The notes beneath the pieces were generated by a model that saw nothing but the letters and a program-made list of their open reading frames with translations, searched no databases and was not told the origin of the DNA. From Chloroflexota bacterium (GTDB taxonomy: Bacteria > Chloroflexota > Limnocylindria > Limnocylindrales > CSP1-4): a DNA stretch of 36,554 bases. The position numbers and the translations under genes were made by a program. Positions 11,663-20,532 of the stretch are shown piece after piece (positions within the stretch are counted from its first letter, which is position 1; each line of letters opens with the position of its first letter). The stretch is taken from NCBI GenBank assembly GCA_027364875.1, contig DAHXON010000028.1, forward strand, positions 1 to 36,554. Direction: 5' to 3'.

Positions 11663-12825
11663 GCCTTGGCGCCTCCCGGATTTGCCGTTTGCAGGAGCTG
11701 GCCGGTCGCCGCCTGGACCACTCTGCCGTTGAAGGTGATGACTGTCGCCGCGGTGATCTCATCCTCGAAATCGAAGTCGAGTTCTCCGTTCTCGACGAAG
11801 TGGAGAAGGAGATTGGAGATGTTGCGGGAGTAGAACAGGCTCGCGCCTGTGGGCATCGTTGCGGGAACGTTGGTCGGGGCGTGAATTGACACGCCGTTGG
11901 ATGTGGCCACGACCTTGCCCGCCACCGACAGTTCGCAGTTGCCGCCCAGTTCGCCGGCGGCGATGTCCACGATGATCGAGCCGGGCTTCATGTGTTCGAC
12001 GGCCGTCGCCGAGACGAGGACCGGCGGCTTTCGTCCCGGTACCTGGGCGGTGGTTATCACCACGTCCTGCGAGGCGATGACGTCGTTGAGCTCGTCCTGC
12101 TGGGCAGCCTGCTCCTCGGGAGTAAGGGCGCGCGCATAGCCGCCCTGGCCGGAGCCGTTGGAGACAGACCTCAGCGTGACGAACTGGGCACCGAGCGATT
12201 CGGCCTGCTCCCTGGTTTCCGGACGGACGTCATATGCCCGGACCTGTGCTCCGAGGCGGCGGGCGGTGGCGATGGCCTGCAGGCCGGCGACGCCGATGCC
12301 CAGCACCAGGACGTTGGCGGGCTTGGCGGTGCCGGCGGGAGTCGTCAGGAGCGGGAAGTACCGTCCGAACGCGTCCGCGGCCATCAGCACGGCCTTGTAG
12401 CCGGCCACGTTCGCCTGGGACGAGAGGGCGTCCATGCTCTGGGCCCGGCTGAGCGTGCGCGGGATAGCGTCGAGGCTGACGGCCCGGACACCTCGTCCGG
12501 CCATCTCGGCCATCGCGGCGGGGTCGAGCATCGGCGCGAGGAGGCCGATCACGACCTGGCCATCTCTTAGCAGCCTTGCCTCGGATGGCGACGGCCTGTT
12601 GATCCGCAGGATGACGTCCGCCTGGGAGTACATCACCGACGTCGTGACGATCTTGGCGCCGGCGTCCGCGTACTCCAGATCGGTGAACGAAGCTCCGGCG
12701 CCGGCCCCGCGCTCCACGAGCACGCTCACATCCGCGGCCCGGAGTTTCTCGAGCGAATCGGGAGTGAGCGCCACTCGACGCTCGCCGGGAGCTGTCTCCC
12801 GTGCGACGCCAGCCTTGATTGCCAT
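11659..12825 (-). CDS. pntAA: NAD(P) transhydrogenase subunit alpha, NAD-binding part
   Basis: 388 residues of the alanine dehydrogenase/PntA fold (domain I), which binds NADH. Visible: GVARETAPGERRVALTP at the N-terminus, the Rossmann glycine motif VLGIGVAGLQAIATARRLGA followed by the acidic AYDVR, and SNGVSIHAPTNVPA near the C-terminus. It ends before the membrane helices, which are encoded by the separate pntAB, the three-gene arrangement found in many bacteria. ATG 12825 is chosen because it has AGGTGAT directly upstream and matches the usual N-terminus; an in-frame extension to 12891 does not. First gene of pntAA-pntAB-pntB. Confidence 0.97.
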   Translation of the reverse strand: MAIKAGVARETAPGERRVALTPDSLEKLRAADVSVLVERGAGAGASFTDLEYADAGAKIVTTSVMYSQADVILRINRPSPSEARLLRDGQVVIGLLAPMLDPAAMAEMAGRGVRAVSLDAIPRTLSRAQSMDALSSQANVAGYKAVLMAADAFGRYFPLLTTPAGTAKPANVLVLGIGVAGLQAIATARRLGAQVRAYDVRPETREQAESLGAQFVTLRSVSNGSGQGGYARALTPEEQAAQQDELNDVIASQDVVITTAQVPGRKPPVLVSATAVEHMKPGSIIVDIAAGELGGNCELSVAGKVVATSNGVSIHAPTNVPATMPTGASLFYSRNISNLLLHFVENGELDFDFEDEITAATVITFNGRVVQAATGQLLQTANPGGAKA

Positions 12826-13347
12826 ATCACCTGCCCTACGAATCGAGCGATGTTTCGCGGACAGCGTCCAGGTAGCGGGACGCTGAGCCACGAGCGGAGG
12901 ACATCAGGCGGCCACCCCGCACACGGGCTCGTGGCCGAAGTCTAGCCGGGCGGCCTTTCCGTGTCGCGCCGGCGGTCGTCTATCGCACTCCAAAGGCCCA
13001 CCCGGAAGGGTCGTGGATCATCCCGCGCAACCGGGCAGCGGCCCATGCCGACCGGCTCGTCCGCTTCAATCCCCGAGTGGGCCCTGCCGGGCGAACGACA
13101 AGTGATGAATGCGCTGTTCCGTCCCATCTCGCGGCCGTCTCGACGTTTCACACGGAGGGAGATCGCCTTGCGTCGACCCATACTTCGCGGTCCGACTCAT
13201 CCGGGACTTCATCACCATCCTCATTTCGGTCGCGATTTCGACTGCCACAGAAAGTCATCTGTTCCATATTTCTTTGGGGGAGGTATATTCGACGTCGAAT
13301 GTCGCCCAAGGGCCAACATTTCACCCCGGCGGGGAAGTGAGGATGCG
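12826..13347. other. Divergent intergenic region
   Basis: About 520 bp between the leftward pnt operon and the rightward small gene at 13348. No convincing ORF. It holds a minus-strand TAGACT (12939-12944) that could be a pnt -10 box without a clear -35, a short hairpin (GGCCAC 12910-12915 with GTGGCC 12930-12935), and, from about 13230, a visibly less G+C-rich stretch with the palindromic promoter described separately. Confidence 0.5.
13284..13300 (+). promoter_or_regulatory. Candidate -10 box with overlapping perfect palindrome
   Basis: TATATT (13284-13289) is a good -10 in a locally A+T-rich stretch; the -35 region is weak. A perfect 14-bp palindrome ATTCGACGTCGAAT (13287-13300) overlaps the -10 and predicted transcription start, the classic position of a repressor operator. 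It is 48 nt upstream of the start codon at 13348. Confidence 0.45.
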
Positions 13348-13683
13348 ATGGTCACTGTCAGAAAGGCTGACCCGGCGCTCATGGACAAGGGCAGCCAGCG
13401 GCGAACGGAGCTGAGCCCGGCTGCGCGGGAGCGTGAACAGCAGCAGCGCCAGTTCAAGAGAATGATCGGCCAGCTCAAGGGACCCGAGCAGGTATTCGAG
13501 GTCCGACTTGATCCGGAAGAGAAGCCGATCACGATTCGTCAGCGCCTGCTGCGCGTCGCCGCGGATGCCAACGTCGAGATAGCGGTCCGAAAGCACGGCG
13601 ACGGTTTCCTGGTCGGGCTGCTCACACCTGACCGGCGCACGAATCGAGGCCGAAGAGCGGCGGCCGCCACTCCCAAGGCCTGA
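13348..13683 (+). CDS. Small basic protein of unknown function
   Basis: 111 residues. N-terminal 50 residues are polar and Gln/Arg/Glu-rich, probably helical (REREQQQRQFKRMIGQLK). The C-terminal half has alternating hydrophobic residues suggesting a small alpha/beta domain (TIRQRLLRVAADANVEIAVR, then DGFLVGLL) and ends in a basic tail. I do not recognise the family; the C-terminal part superficially resembles small nucleic-acid-binding folds but no motif proves it. ATG 13348 is chosen because GAGG lies 5 nt upstream and composition changes here; the same frame is open upstream but reads as non-coding promoter sequence. Single gene, probably controlled through the palindrome at 13287-13300. 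Confidence 0.65.
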   Translation: MVTVRKADPALMDKGSQRRTELSPAAREREQQQRQFKRMIGQLKGPEQVFEVRLDPEEKPITIRQRLLRVAADANVEIAVRKHGDGFLVGLLTPDRRTNRGRRAAAATPKA

Positions 13684-13944
13684 TCCTCGGAATTATCGCC
13701 GGCCCACACGGGCTCGGGCATAGTTCGGGATTCGCGGCGATCGAGCCCGCCCGAGCAGTTCGGGCCCCGGTCGGCCGGGGTTCGATTCGCTGAAAGGTAG
13801 GCTCCACTGGGCTCTGATCAGGGCTCGGGCCATCCTGAAAGCCTGGGCGCATCTCAACGCGGCCAATCCGAACGCGAGGCCAGCCGGCAGCGGCTGGTCG
13901 AGATACGGTGCAATTTCGCCGAGCTCGCCCAGCGAGAGGCGGAG

Positions 13945-15120
13945 ATGGCCGACGCGAGGGCGGCCGACGCTCGCCATCGGACGGAAGCCCAGCTAGCGGT
14001 CCTGGCGGATGTTCTGCTTGCCGCCGACCCAACCGCGAGTCGCGCGGCAAAGGAGCATGCCCACGCCGCTTTCAAGGCCGCCATCTCCACCGCCCCGGAT
14101 CGTTTTGCCGTAGAAGGGGCCGCGCTCGGCTGGCTGACGGACATCAACCGCATCAACGGTCGAATTCGCCTTGCCCAGACTCGGCTGTTGCGCGAACGCG
14201 AGACGGCGGATTCGCTGCTCGCCGAGCGCGACAAGCTGATGGAGGCGGCGGTGGCGGCCCGGGCCACTGCCGAGGCGGCACGGGAAGCCTGCCTGGCAGC
14301 CCAGCGGGGTGTCACCGGCGAATCGGAGGTGGAATCGCCCAGCGTCGATGAGCCGACCTCGTTTCCAGTTGCCACGGAGGCGGCGGCCACGGAGGCGGCC
14401 TCCGGTGCCATCCCCTTGCCCGCGGCCGTACCTCAGGTAATCCCGGCCGAGATGGCCGCCGTCGGATCCACGCCGGACGTGGCGGTTGGATCGGCGCCCG
14501 TCGGAGACTCCGCGAGTCCGATCGAGCCGGCGCCGGACGGCCTCCGGCTCGATCTCCGAGCCAATCCCCCGCAGGTCATCGTGCGGCTGCTGAACCGAGA
14601 CCTGTGGACGTTGAACTGGCTCGTTGTCCAGCTGGCGGGTGGAAACCCCACGCTGCGGAGCGCCTGGAAGCTTCGCCTCTCCAACTTCGTGGACGCGGCG
14701 ATCGCTGCCGCCATCGACGACGCCTGCTTCGAGTTCTCTCCTGGGCACCCGTTCTGGCGGATGTTCACCCGGGAACAGGCCCAGGAAGTCGCCAGGGGCC
14801 TGACCGCGCTCGGCTACCGATACGACGGTTTCGGCGATTTCGTCGACGGCCGAGTGCCGGACCAGCGTGACCTCGCCCTCGCGATCAGCAGCGCCGGCCT
14901 GTATCCGGTCCGGATCCACTACTGGCCCAAGCCGGCCGAGGCGGCCCAGCTGTTCCGGAGCGTGCGAGTCGCCACAGAGATCTTCCTGGCCGGCCGCGCG
15001 CCGTCCCTCGCGCTCGGCGAGCTGGTCGTGGTGCTCGGACGTCGGGCCGAGCAGCTCGCGGACATGTGGAACGAATGGCAGCGGCTCAGGCCGTTGCTGC
15101 TCTCTCAGTCCGTCTCCTGA
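13945..15120 (+). CDS. Unknown protein with N-terminal coiled coil
   Basis: 391 residues from the first ATG. Residues 1-120 are Ala/Arg/Glu-rich heptad-like helix (RLAQTRLLRERETADSLLAE) and very likely coiled coil. A low-complexity Ala/Val/Pro linker spans about 120-200. The C-terminal 185 residues form a folded domain with aromatic residues (NRDLWTLNWLVVQLAGGNP, SPGHPFWRMF, ALGYRYDGFGDF). No catalytic motif is evident and I do not recognise the family. The reading frame is open from 13801 and the upstream codons also look like coiled coil (for example QRLVEIRC then NFAELAQREAEM), so the true start may be earlier, for instance CTG 13807, which has AAAGG upstream. There is no ATG, GTG or TTG in frame in that stretch. 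Confidence 0.68.
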   Translation: MADARAADARHRTEAQLAVLADVLLAADPTASRAAKEHAHAAFKAAISTAPDRFAVEGAALGWLTDINRINGRIRLAQTRLLRERETADSLLAERDKLMEAAVAARATAEAAREACLAAQRGVTGESEVESPSVDEPTSFPVATEAAATEAASGAIPLPAAVPQVIPAEMAAVGSTPDVAVGSAPVGDSASPIEPAPDGLRLDLRANPPQVIVRLLNRDLWTLNWLVVQLAGGNPTLRSAWKLRLSNFVDAAIAAAIDDACFEFSPGHPFWRMFTREQAQEVARGLTALGYRYDGFGDFVDGRVPDQRDLALAISSAGLYPVRIHYWPKPAEAAQLFRSVRVATEIFLAGRAPSLALGELVVVLGRRAEQLADMWNEWQRLRPLLLSQSVS

Positions 15121-15145
15121 CCTCGCGCGAGTCGGGCGGGCTTCG

Positions 15146-16003
15146 CTATCGGGCCGTCGGCGTCCGGGCGGCTTTTCCGGATGCCTCCGCCATGCCCTCG
15201 GCGACGTCCGCGGTCTCGCTCGTTGGATCCGGATCGAGCACGACCACGCGGTAAGCCTCGGCCGCCGCGGATCCGATCCGGGCCCCCTGCTCGGCCAGCC
15301 GCGACCTCACTCGAGTGAAGACCGCCTCGGGGTCATGGAGCTGGCTCGCGTGGCAGCGCAGCGCCTCGATCTTGCGTTCGGCGGTCGGCGAAACGTCGAT
15401 CCAGGTATCCGGCGTGTTCGACCACATCAGGAAGATGCGTCGGACCCGATGAGCAGCCAGGCCGTTCCGGGCAAGCCACGGAAAAGCCATGGGATTCCGA
15501 GCAGCCGGGTAGACCGCGTCGACGGCCGCCATCGCGGCCGCCCGGTGGTCGGTGTGGTTGACCCCGCCGCCTGTGTGGATCACGACCTCGGGGTCGCCGC
15601 AGATGACCGCATCGGGCCGGAAGGTGCGGATCTCCCGAACGAGCATCTCCCTCAGCGGCAGGTCGTTGGCCAGGTTGCCGTCGGGCTGGTGCAGGAAGGT
15701 GACCCCTTCGTATCCGACCACCGCGGCCGCTTCGCGCTGCTCTTCTTCGCGAGCCAGCGCCAGCTCCAGCGGGTCGAGGTCGGGGTCTTCGCCGCCCGCG
15801 TCGCCGGAGGTGCAGCACACCAGCCAGCCTTCGGAGCCTGCCTGGATCCAGGCCGCCGCGGTCCCGGCGGGGCCAAAGTCGGCGTCGTCCGGATGGCCGA
15901 CGATCACCATGAATCGTGCCGGACGCCAGCTGTTGGACTCGATCGTCTCGCTCATTCCTTCGCTTCGTTCTCCCTCGAACCTGTTGTCGGAGCGCACCAT
16001 CAT
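15146..16003 (-). CDS. PIG-L/LmbE-family N-acetylglucosaminyl deacetylase-like protein
   Basis: 285 residues. The zinc site signature GHPDDADFGPAGT is near residue 37 and a second metal/catalytic segment NHTDHRAA near residue 146, both typical of the PIG-L family. Family members remove acetyl groups from GlcNAc-containing compounds such as mycothiol, bacillithiol and glycolipid precursors; this substrate cannot be read from the sequence, and no thiol-biosynthesis partner is adjacent. ATG 16003 is chosen because AAGGAG lies 7 nt upstream (16011-16016); ATG 15955 is a weaker alternative. Monocistronic on the minus strand, 276 bp downstream of bcp. Confidence 0.88.
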   Translation of the reverse strand: MMVRSDNRFEGERSEGMSETIESNSWRPARFMVIVGHPDDADFGPAGTAAAWIQAGSEGWLVCCTSGDAGGEDPDLDPLELALAREEEQREAAAVVGYEGVTFLHQPDGNLANDLPLREMLVREIRTFRPDAVICGDPEVVIHTGGGVNHTDHRAAAMAAVDAVYPAARNPMAFPWLARNGLAAHRVRRIFLMWSNTPDTWIDVSPTAERKIEALRCHASQLHDPEAVFTRVRSRLAEQGARIGSAAAEAYRVVVLDPDPTSETADVAEGMAEASGKAARTPTAR

Positions 16004-16279
16004 GATGCCTCTCCTTCGTGAAGGCGCCCGAATGGGGTCCTTCCGACTTGCGCCAGTAGCAGTATCATCCGGCCCGAGGCTTCGCTCGTCTCCCCCCACG
16101 GGCGAAGCCTCTTCTCTTGCCCGCCGTCAGCCGGCCGATGCCTTCGTTGGCCAAAGCCAGGCTTGCCTGGCTCGCGGTCCTCGCTCACGGGCGTTCAAGC
16201 CCGCTCGCTCCGGTCCTCGGCGCCGCCTCGACCTCGGCCGTCGGCCGGCGAACAACGGTTTCGCGGCGTTCGGGGGCGG
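16004..16279. other. Intergenic region with hairpins
   Basis: About 276 bp between bcp and the PIG-L gene, without an ORF I can support. Two perfect inverted repeats are visible: GAGGCTTCGC (16076-16085) with GCGAAGCCTC (16102-16111), and AGCCAGGC (16155-16162) with GCCTGGCT (16165-16172). Neither is followed by a T run on the minus strand; the first is followed by TTCTCTT on the plus strand. They may end the bcp transcript by a factor-dependent route or protect its 3' end. Confidence 0.45.
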
Positions 16280-16765
16280 TCAGGCGGGGGTTGCCTGGGC
16301 TTCGCGGAGAGCGGCGAGGACCTCCACCGCATGGTCTTCGGGCGTCACCTTCTCCCAGACCCGGGCGATCTTTCCGTCGGGGCCGACGAGGAAGCTCGTC
16401 CGGAGGATGCCCATCGACGCCTTGCCGTACCTGATCTTCTCGCCCCAGACGCCGTACTGGTCGGCCACCTTGTGATCATCGTCGGCGAGGAGCGTGAACG
16501 GGAGCCCGTATTTGGCCCTGAAGGCGGCCTTGCTCTCCGGGCCCTGTGGGCTCAGGCCCCAAACCTCGGTGTCGGTTGCTTCGAACTCGGCGTGGTTGTC
16601 TCGGAATGAACAGGCTTCCTTCGTGCAGCCCGGCGTGTCATCGGCCGGGTAGAAATAGACCACCGTGTAATGGCCGCGGCGACCGCTGAGGCGGTGGCTG
16701 CCGCCGGTGTCGTCGCGGAGCTCGAAATCGGGGGCGAGCTCGCCCACTTTCGGCATGTTGCTCAT
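16280..16765 (-). CDS. bcp: Thioredoxin-dependent peroxiredoxin, Bcp/PrxQ type
   Basis: 161 residues, the normal length. [20 protein letters not shown] near residues 38-57 contains the peroxidatic Cys in the TPGC context and a second Cys five residues on, the atypical 2-Cys arrangement of Bcp. The protein begins [14 protein letters not shown], as in the family. It reduces hydrogen peroxide and organic hydroperoxides in the cytoplasm with thioredoxin as donor. ATG 16765 lacks a Shine-Dalgarno sequence but lies 7 nt behind TAGCCT (16773-16778), the leaderless pattern seen at several genes here. It is divergent from the thiamin operon. Confidence 0.95.
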   Translation of the reverse strand: MSNMPKVGELAPDFELRDDTGGSHRLSGRRGHYTVVYFYPADDTPGCTKEACSFRDNHAEFEATDTEVWGLSPQGPESKAAFRAKYGLPFTLLADDDHKVADQYGVWGEKIRYGKASMGILRTSFLVGPDGKIARVWEKVTPEDHAVEVLAALREAQATPA

Positions 16766-16858
16766 GCAGGCAAGGCTAGCAGCGCGCCGATTTCGCTCGC
16801 CTCGACCCTTGTTGCCTTCCCGGCATGCGGATCGAACCGAGCCGGGCGGCCGGCGTCC

Positions 16859-16888
16859 TTGCGGCCTTCCCGTTCCTCCGACTAAGAT
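16859..16888 (+). promoter_or_regulatory. Candidate promoter of the thiamin operon
   Basis: -35 TTGCGG (16859-16864), 18-nt spacer, -10 TAAGAT (16883-16888). Predicted start near 16895, just before the riboswitch. Confidence 0.45.
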
Positions 16889-16902
16889 CGAGGCAACCGA
16901 AT

Positions 16903-16996
16903 ACGCCTCCGGGGAGCGCAGAAGCGCTGAGAGTGCGGCCTTGCCGGCCGCAGACCCGCCGTACCTGATCTGGGTAATGCCAGCGAAGGAAGCAGG
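16903..16996 (+). ncRNA. TPP riboswitch (THI element)
   Basis: Contains the conserved blocks in the right order: GGGGAGC (16911-16917), CTGAGAG (16927-16933), ACCC (16954-16957), ACCTGATCTGG (16963-16973) and TAATGCCAGCG (16975-16985). Between CTGAGAG and ACCC lies a GC-rich P3 hairpin. TPP binding would fold the aptamer and favour the terminator hairpin at 17008-17039, shutting off thiD and the genes behind it. Confidence 0.96.
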
Positions 16997-17007
16997 CTCA
17001 CCACTCC

Positions 17008-17039
17008 GCCGCCGAACTCCCGGGAGTCGGCGGCTTTTT
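17008..17039 (+). terminator. Riboswitch-controlled intrinsic terminator
   Basis: GCCGCCGA (17008-17015) pairs with TCGGCGGC (17027-17034), with a further inner stem and one bulged A, followed by TTTTT (17035-17039). It sits directly after the TPP aptamer and 12 nt before the thiD start, so it is the expression platform acting at transcription. Confidence 0.9.
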
Positions 17040-17051
17040 GTTCGGAACGAG

Positions 17052-17921
17052 ATGGAGTGGCCGGAATTGAGCATCGAGACGCAGGCCGAGAGGCAGGACC
17101 GGCGAGGGGCGGACGCGCAACCCCGGCGCCGGCCGCGGGCGCTCACCATCGCGGGCTCAGACTCGGGCGGCGGCGCCGGGATCCAGGCCGATCTCAAGAC
17201 CTTCGCCGCCCTCGGGGTCTACGGCGCCTCCGCGATCACCGCCATCACCGCCCAGAACACGGTCGGAGTGAGGGCGATCCATGAGATTCCCGTGGAAGTG
17301 GTGGCGGCCCAGATCGACGCCGTCCTCGAGGACATCGGCGCCGACGCCGCAAAGACCGGGATGCTCTCCAGCGCTTCGATCATCGAAGTCGTCGCCGACC
17401 GGATCCGCGCCCACGGCCTGGCGCACCTCGTGGTCGATCCGGTGATGGTGGCCAAGAGCGGCGACCGGCTCCTCCGCGAGGACGCCGTCAAGGCGCTCCG
17501 CGACGAGCTCCTGCCGCTCGCCGCCGTCGTGACGCCGAACGCGCCCGAAGCCACGGTTCTCTCGGGCGTGGACGTCGTGGACGCCGCCTCGGCTCGGGAG
17601 GCTGCCCGGCGCATCGCCGACCTCGGACCGCAAATGGTCATCGTCAAGGGCGGCCACTTCGAAGGCGACCGATCCGACGACCTGGTCTGGGACGGGCGCA
17701 CTTTCGAGACCCTGACCGGCCGGCGCGTCGCCACTCGCCATACCCACGGCACCGGCTGCACCTTTTCCGCCGCGATCGCCGCATATCTGGCCCGCGGCCT
17801 GGATCCGCACGCGTCCGCGCGCGAGGCTCGAGCCTACCTGCAGGGAGCGATCGAGAACGCCGAGCCCCTGGGCGCCGGACACGGACCCGTGAACCACCTC
17901 TGGAGGTCGTCGAATGCCTGA
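17052..17921 (+). CDS. thiD: Hydroxymethylpyrimidine/phosphomethylpyrimidine kinase
   Basis: 289 residues. The ribokinase-type fold is marked by [20 protein letters not shown] near residue 32 and the C-terminal [14 protein letters not shown] with the catalytic Asp position replaced, as usual in ThiD, by the GTGC turn. It phosphorylates HMP to HMP-P and HMP-PP in the cytoplasm. First gene after the TPP riboswitch. ATG 17052 is followed by about 28 poorly conserved polar residues before the core, so TTG 17067 is a possible later start. Its end overlaps the thiM start by 8 nt. Confidence 0.96.
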   Translation: MEWPELSIETQAERQDRRGADAQPRRRPRALTIAGSDSGGGAGIQADLKTFAALGVYGASAITAITAQNTVGVRAIHEIPVEVVAAQIDAVLEDIGADAAKTGMLSSASIIEVVADRIRAHGLAHLVVDPVMVAKSGDRLLREDAVKALRDELLPLAAVVTPNAPEATVLSGVDVVDAASAREAARRIADLGPQMVIVKGGHFEGDRSDDLVWDGRTFETLTGRRVATRHTHGTGCTFSAAIAAYLARGLDPHASAREARAYLQGAIENAEPLGAGHGPVNHLWRSSNA

Positions 17922-18738
17922 GCCAGATCTCGCCGAGCTGACCGCGGCCTCGCTCGAACGCATCCGCTCGCGCACACCACTGATCCACAACATCACCAAC
18001 TACGTCGTGATGAACGACACCGCCAACGTCCTGCTTGCCGCGGGCGCTTCGCCGGTCATGGCTCACGCGCCCCAGGAAGTTCGTGAGATGGTCTCGTTCG
18101 CGGGCGCGCTCGTGCTCAACATCGGGACGCTCGAGGACGCCTGGATCGAGTCGATGCTGATCGCCGGGCGAGAGGCCAACGCCCGAGGCGTCCCGATCGT
18201 CCTCGATCCGGTCGGCGTTGGGGCGACCAGGCTGCGAACCGAAACGACCGAACGCCTGCTCTCCGAGCTGAAGATCGCGGTCGTCCGCGGCAACGCCGGA
18301 GAGCTCGCCTCGATCGCCGGCCTGGGCGGGGAAGTGCGCGGAGTGGACTCCGTGCGAGCAGATTCTCCCGAGGAGTCCGCGCGGGCGGTCTCCCGACGGA
18401 CGGGCGGCGCGGCCGTCGCAAGCGGCGTGGTCGACTACGTGTCGGCCGGCAACCGCGGCGCCCGCATCCAGAACGGCCACGCCTTGATGGGCCGCATCAC
18501 CGGCTCGGGCTGCATGGCCACGGCGATGGTCGGCGCATTCCTCGCTGTGGAAGAGGATCCATTCCTCGCCGCTTCCGAGGCAATGATCGCCTTCGGCGTG
18601 GCCGGGGAGATCGCCGCCGCTAGGAGCGAAGGCCCCGGAACATTCCGATCGAACCTGCTCGACGCGGTCGCGTCGCTGGACTCGGCCGCGCTCGGCCGGC
18701 TGGCCAGATACGACGTGTTCGCGAGGCAACCTGCATGA
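17914..18738 (+). CDS. thiM: Hydroxyethylthiazole kinase
   Basis: 274 residues, normal length. Signatures: LIHNITNYVVMNDTANVLLA near the N-terminus, the substrate loop SPVMAHAPQE, VVRGNAGELASIAG, and the anion-hole/catalytic segment GRITGSGCMATAMVGAF. It phosphorylates hydroxyethylthiazole, a salvage step. Overlaps thiD by 8 nt and thiE by 4 nt (ATGA), so translation is coupled. Confidence 0.97.
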   Translation: MPEPDLAELTAASLERIRSRTPLIHNITNYVVMNDTANVLLAAGASPVMAHAPQEVREMVSFAGALVLNIGTLEDAWIESMLIAGREANARGVPIVLDPVGVGATRLRTETTERLLSELKIAVVRGNAGELASIAGLGGEVRGVDSVRADSPEESARAVSRRTGGAAVASGVVDYVSAGNRGARIQNGHALMGRITGSGCMATAMVGAFLAVEEDPFLAASEAMIAFGVAGEIAAARSEGPGTFRSNLLDAVASLDSAALGRLARYDVFARQPA

Positions 18739-19505
18739 ACGCCCCGCGGGACGACCGGGAAACCCCGGAACGACTGCGAAGGCGCGAGCTGCTCCGGCGG
18801 TCGCCGGTGTATCTCGTTACGGAGGAGGCCTTCAGCGCGGGGCGCACCTCGCAGGAGATCGCCGAAGCGTGCCTGCGGGCGGGAGTCCGGGTCATCCAGG
18901 TTCGCGAAAAGGAATCGGGTACCCGGCGCGCTTTCGAGATCGCCCTCGACATCCGAGCCCTGACGAGCCGTTACGGCGCCCTCCTGATCGTCAACGACCG
19001 CGTGGACGTCGCCATGGCCAGCGGGGCCGACGGCGTGCACCTGGGCCAGCTCGATCTGCCGCTCGAGACGGCGCGCCGGCTGATGGGCCCGGACGCGCTG
19101 ATCGGCCTGTCGATCACCGACGTCGAACAGCTCGCATCTCCCGACGTCCAGGCGGCCGACTATCTCGGCGTGGGGGCGGTCTTTCCCACCGGCACCAAGG
19201 CCGACGCCGCCCTTCCGGGTCTCGCCATCCTCGGCGAGGCGCGGGCGGCGACGCGCGCACCGATCGTGGCCATCGGCGGCATCAGACCCGAGAACGCGGC
19301 GCTGCCGATCGTGGCCGGGGCGGACTGCCTGGCGGTGATCACCGCGATCACGGAGGCTCCGGACCCGGAACAGGCGGTCCGGGAGCTCGTGGCGTCGGCA
19401 GAGGCCGCGCGGGCGTCCTCGTCGGACCCGGGACCGCTCGCCGGAAGCGCCGCTTCTGGAGGCGCCGCCACCGGGGGCCCCGCCACCGGGTGCGCCGCCG
19501 CATGA
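18735..19505 (+). CDS. thiE: Thiamin-phosphate synthase
   Basis: 256 residues. TIM-barrel motifs: VIQVREKE (pyrophosphate-binding), LIVNDRVDVAMASGADGVHL, GVGAVFPTGTK and PIVAIGGI. It joins HMP-PP and HET-P to thiamin phosphate. An N-terminal 24-residue polar extension and a C-terminal Ala/Gly-rich tail of about 35 residues (GSAASGGAATGGPATG) lie outside the catalytic core. Start and stop both overlap their neighbours by 4 nt. Confidence 0.96.
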   Translation: MNAPRDDRETPERLRRRELLRRSPVYLVTEEAFSAGRTSQEIAEACLRAGVRVIQVREKESGTRRAFEIALDIRALTSRYGALLIVNDRVDVAMASGADGVHLGQLDLPLETARRLMGPDALIGLSITDVEQLASPDVQAADYLGVGAVFPTGTKADAALPGLAILGEARAATRAPIVAIGGIRPENAALPIVAGADCLAVITAITEAPDPEQAVRELVASAEAARASSSDPGPLAGSAASGGAATGGPATGCAAA

Positions 19506-20494
19506 ACGCTTCCCGAGGCGTGGGCGAGTTCGACCTGATCGAACGCCTCGCCGCCCGCCTCGCGCCGCTCGAGAGTGGCCTGGGCATCGGCGACGACGCG
19601 GCCGCGTGGTCGCCCGAGCCCGGCCGGCTGGTCGTGGCCACCACCGACATGCTCGTCGAGGGGATCCATTTCCGGCTCGACTGGACCACGGCCCGAGATC
19701 TCGGCTGGAAGGCGCTGGCCGTGAACCTCTCGGATCTCGCGGCGATGGGTGCGCGACCCGGCCGCGCACTCGTCTCGATAGCGCTGCTCCCGGGCCAGGC
19801 GGACCTCGCCGAGCAGCTCTACGACGGGATTGCGGAGCTGGCCCGGATCACTGGTGCGCGGGTCGTCGGCGGAGACACCGTTCGCACGCCCGGGCCGCTC
19901 GTGTTGAACGTGGCGCTGGTCGGCGACGCGGACCCGGACCGGCTGCTCCGGCGCGGTGGCGCGTGGCCGGGTGATCTCCTCGTCGTGTCGGGCTCGGTCG
20001 GCGCCTCGGCCGCGGGACTCGCGCTTCTCGTGGCGGGCGACGCGGCGGTTCTCGCGCGGCCGGAAGCCGTGCCACTCCTGGCCGCGCACCACCGGCCCTG
20101 GCCGCAACTCGCCCTGGGAGCGGCCCTGGCCGGGGCGGGCGTGCGCTGCGCGATCGACATAAGCGACGGCGTGGCGAGCGAAGCGTGGCACCTGGCGCGG
20201 GCGAGCGGCATGGAGATCGAGGTGGACGTGGACCGGCTGCCACTCTCCGGCGAAGCCGTCGCGCTGCTCGGGCCCGCTCGGGCCCGCGAGCTGGCGCTAA
20301 CCGGCGGCGAGGACTACCAGCTGCTCTTCTCCGTCCCCGAGGCGATGCTCGCCGCAGTTGAGGCTGCGCTGCCGCCCGATGTCCGCCTGAGCGTGATCGG
20401 CCGGGTGACGGCGGCGCGAGAGGGCGGAGCGGTCCGTTTCCTCGAGGCGGGCGTGCCCATCGACATCCAGGAGGCCGGCTATGTGGCCTTCTAG
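19502..20494 (+). CDS. thiL: Thiamin-monophosphate kinase
   Basis: 330 residues. PurM-like kinase motifs: LGIGDDAA, TTDMLVEGIHFRLDW, NLSDLAAMGARP, RVVGGDTVR and LALTGGEDYQLLF. It phosphorylates thiamin monophosphate to TPP, the final step and the source of the riboswitch ligand. ATGA overlap with thiE. Confidence 0.97.
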   Translation: MNASRGVGEFDLIERLAARLAPLESGLGIGDDAAAWSPEPGRLVVATTDMLVEGIHFRLDWTTARDLGWKALAVNLSDLAAMGARPGRALVSIALLPGQADLAEQLYDGIAELARITGARVVGGDTVRTPGPLVLNVALVGDADPDRLLRRGGAWPGDLLVVSGSVGASAAGLALLVAGDAAVLARPEAVPLLAAHHRPWPQLALGAALAGAGVRCAIDISDGVASEAWHLARASGMEIEVDVDRLPLSGEAVALLGPARARELALTGGEDYQLLFSVPEAMLAAVEAALPPDVRLSVIGRVTAAREGGAVRFLEAGVPIDIQEAGYVAF

Positions 20495-20532
20495 CCTTCC
20501 CTCGGCGACCTCGGCGACCTCGGGGGTGTGCC

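Noticed and set aside
12961-13347. Upstream extension of the 111-residue gene to 12961
   Set aside because: The extension crosses the promoter and palindrome and reads as Arg/Pro-rich non-coding sequence; ATG 13348 has a ribosome-binding site.
13785-13803. GGTTCGATTC resembling a tRNA T-loop
   Set aside because: The flanking bases cannot form a T stem and no acceptor or anticodon arm is present.
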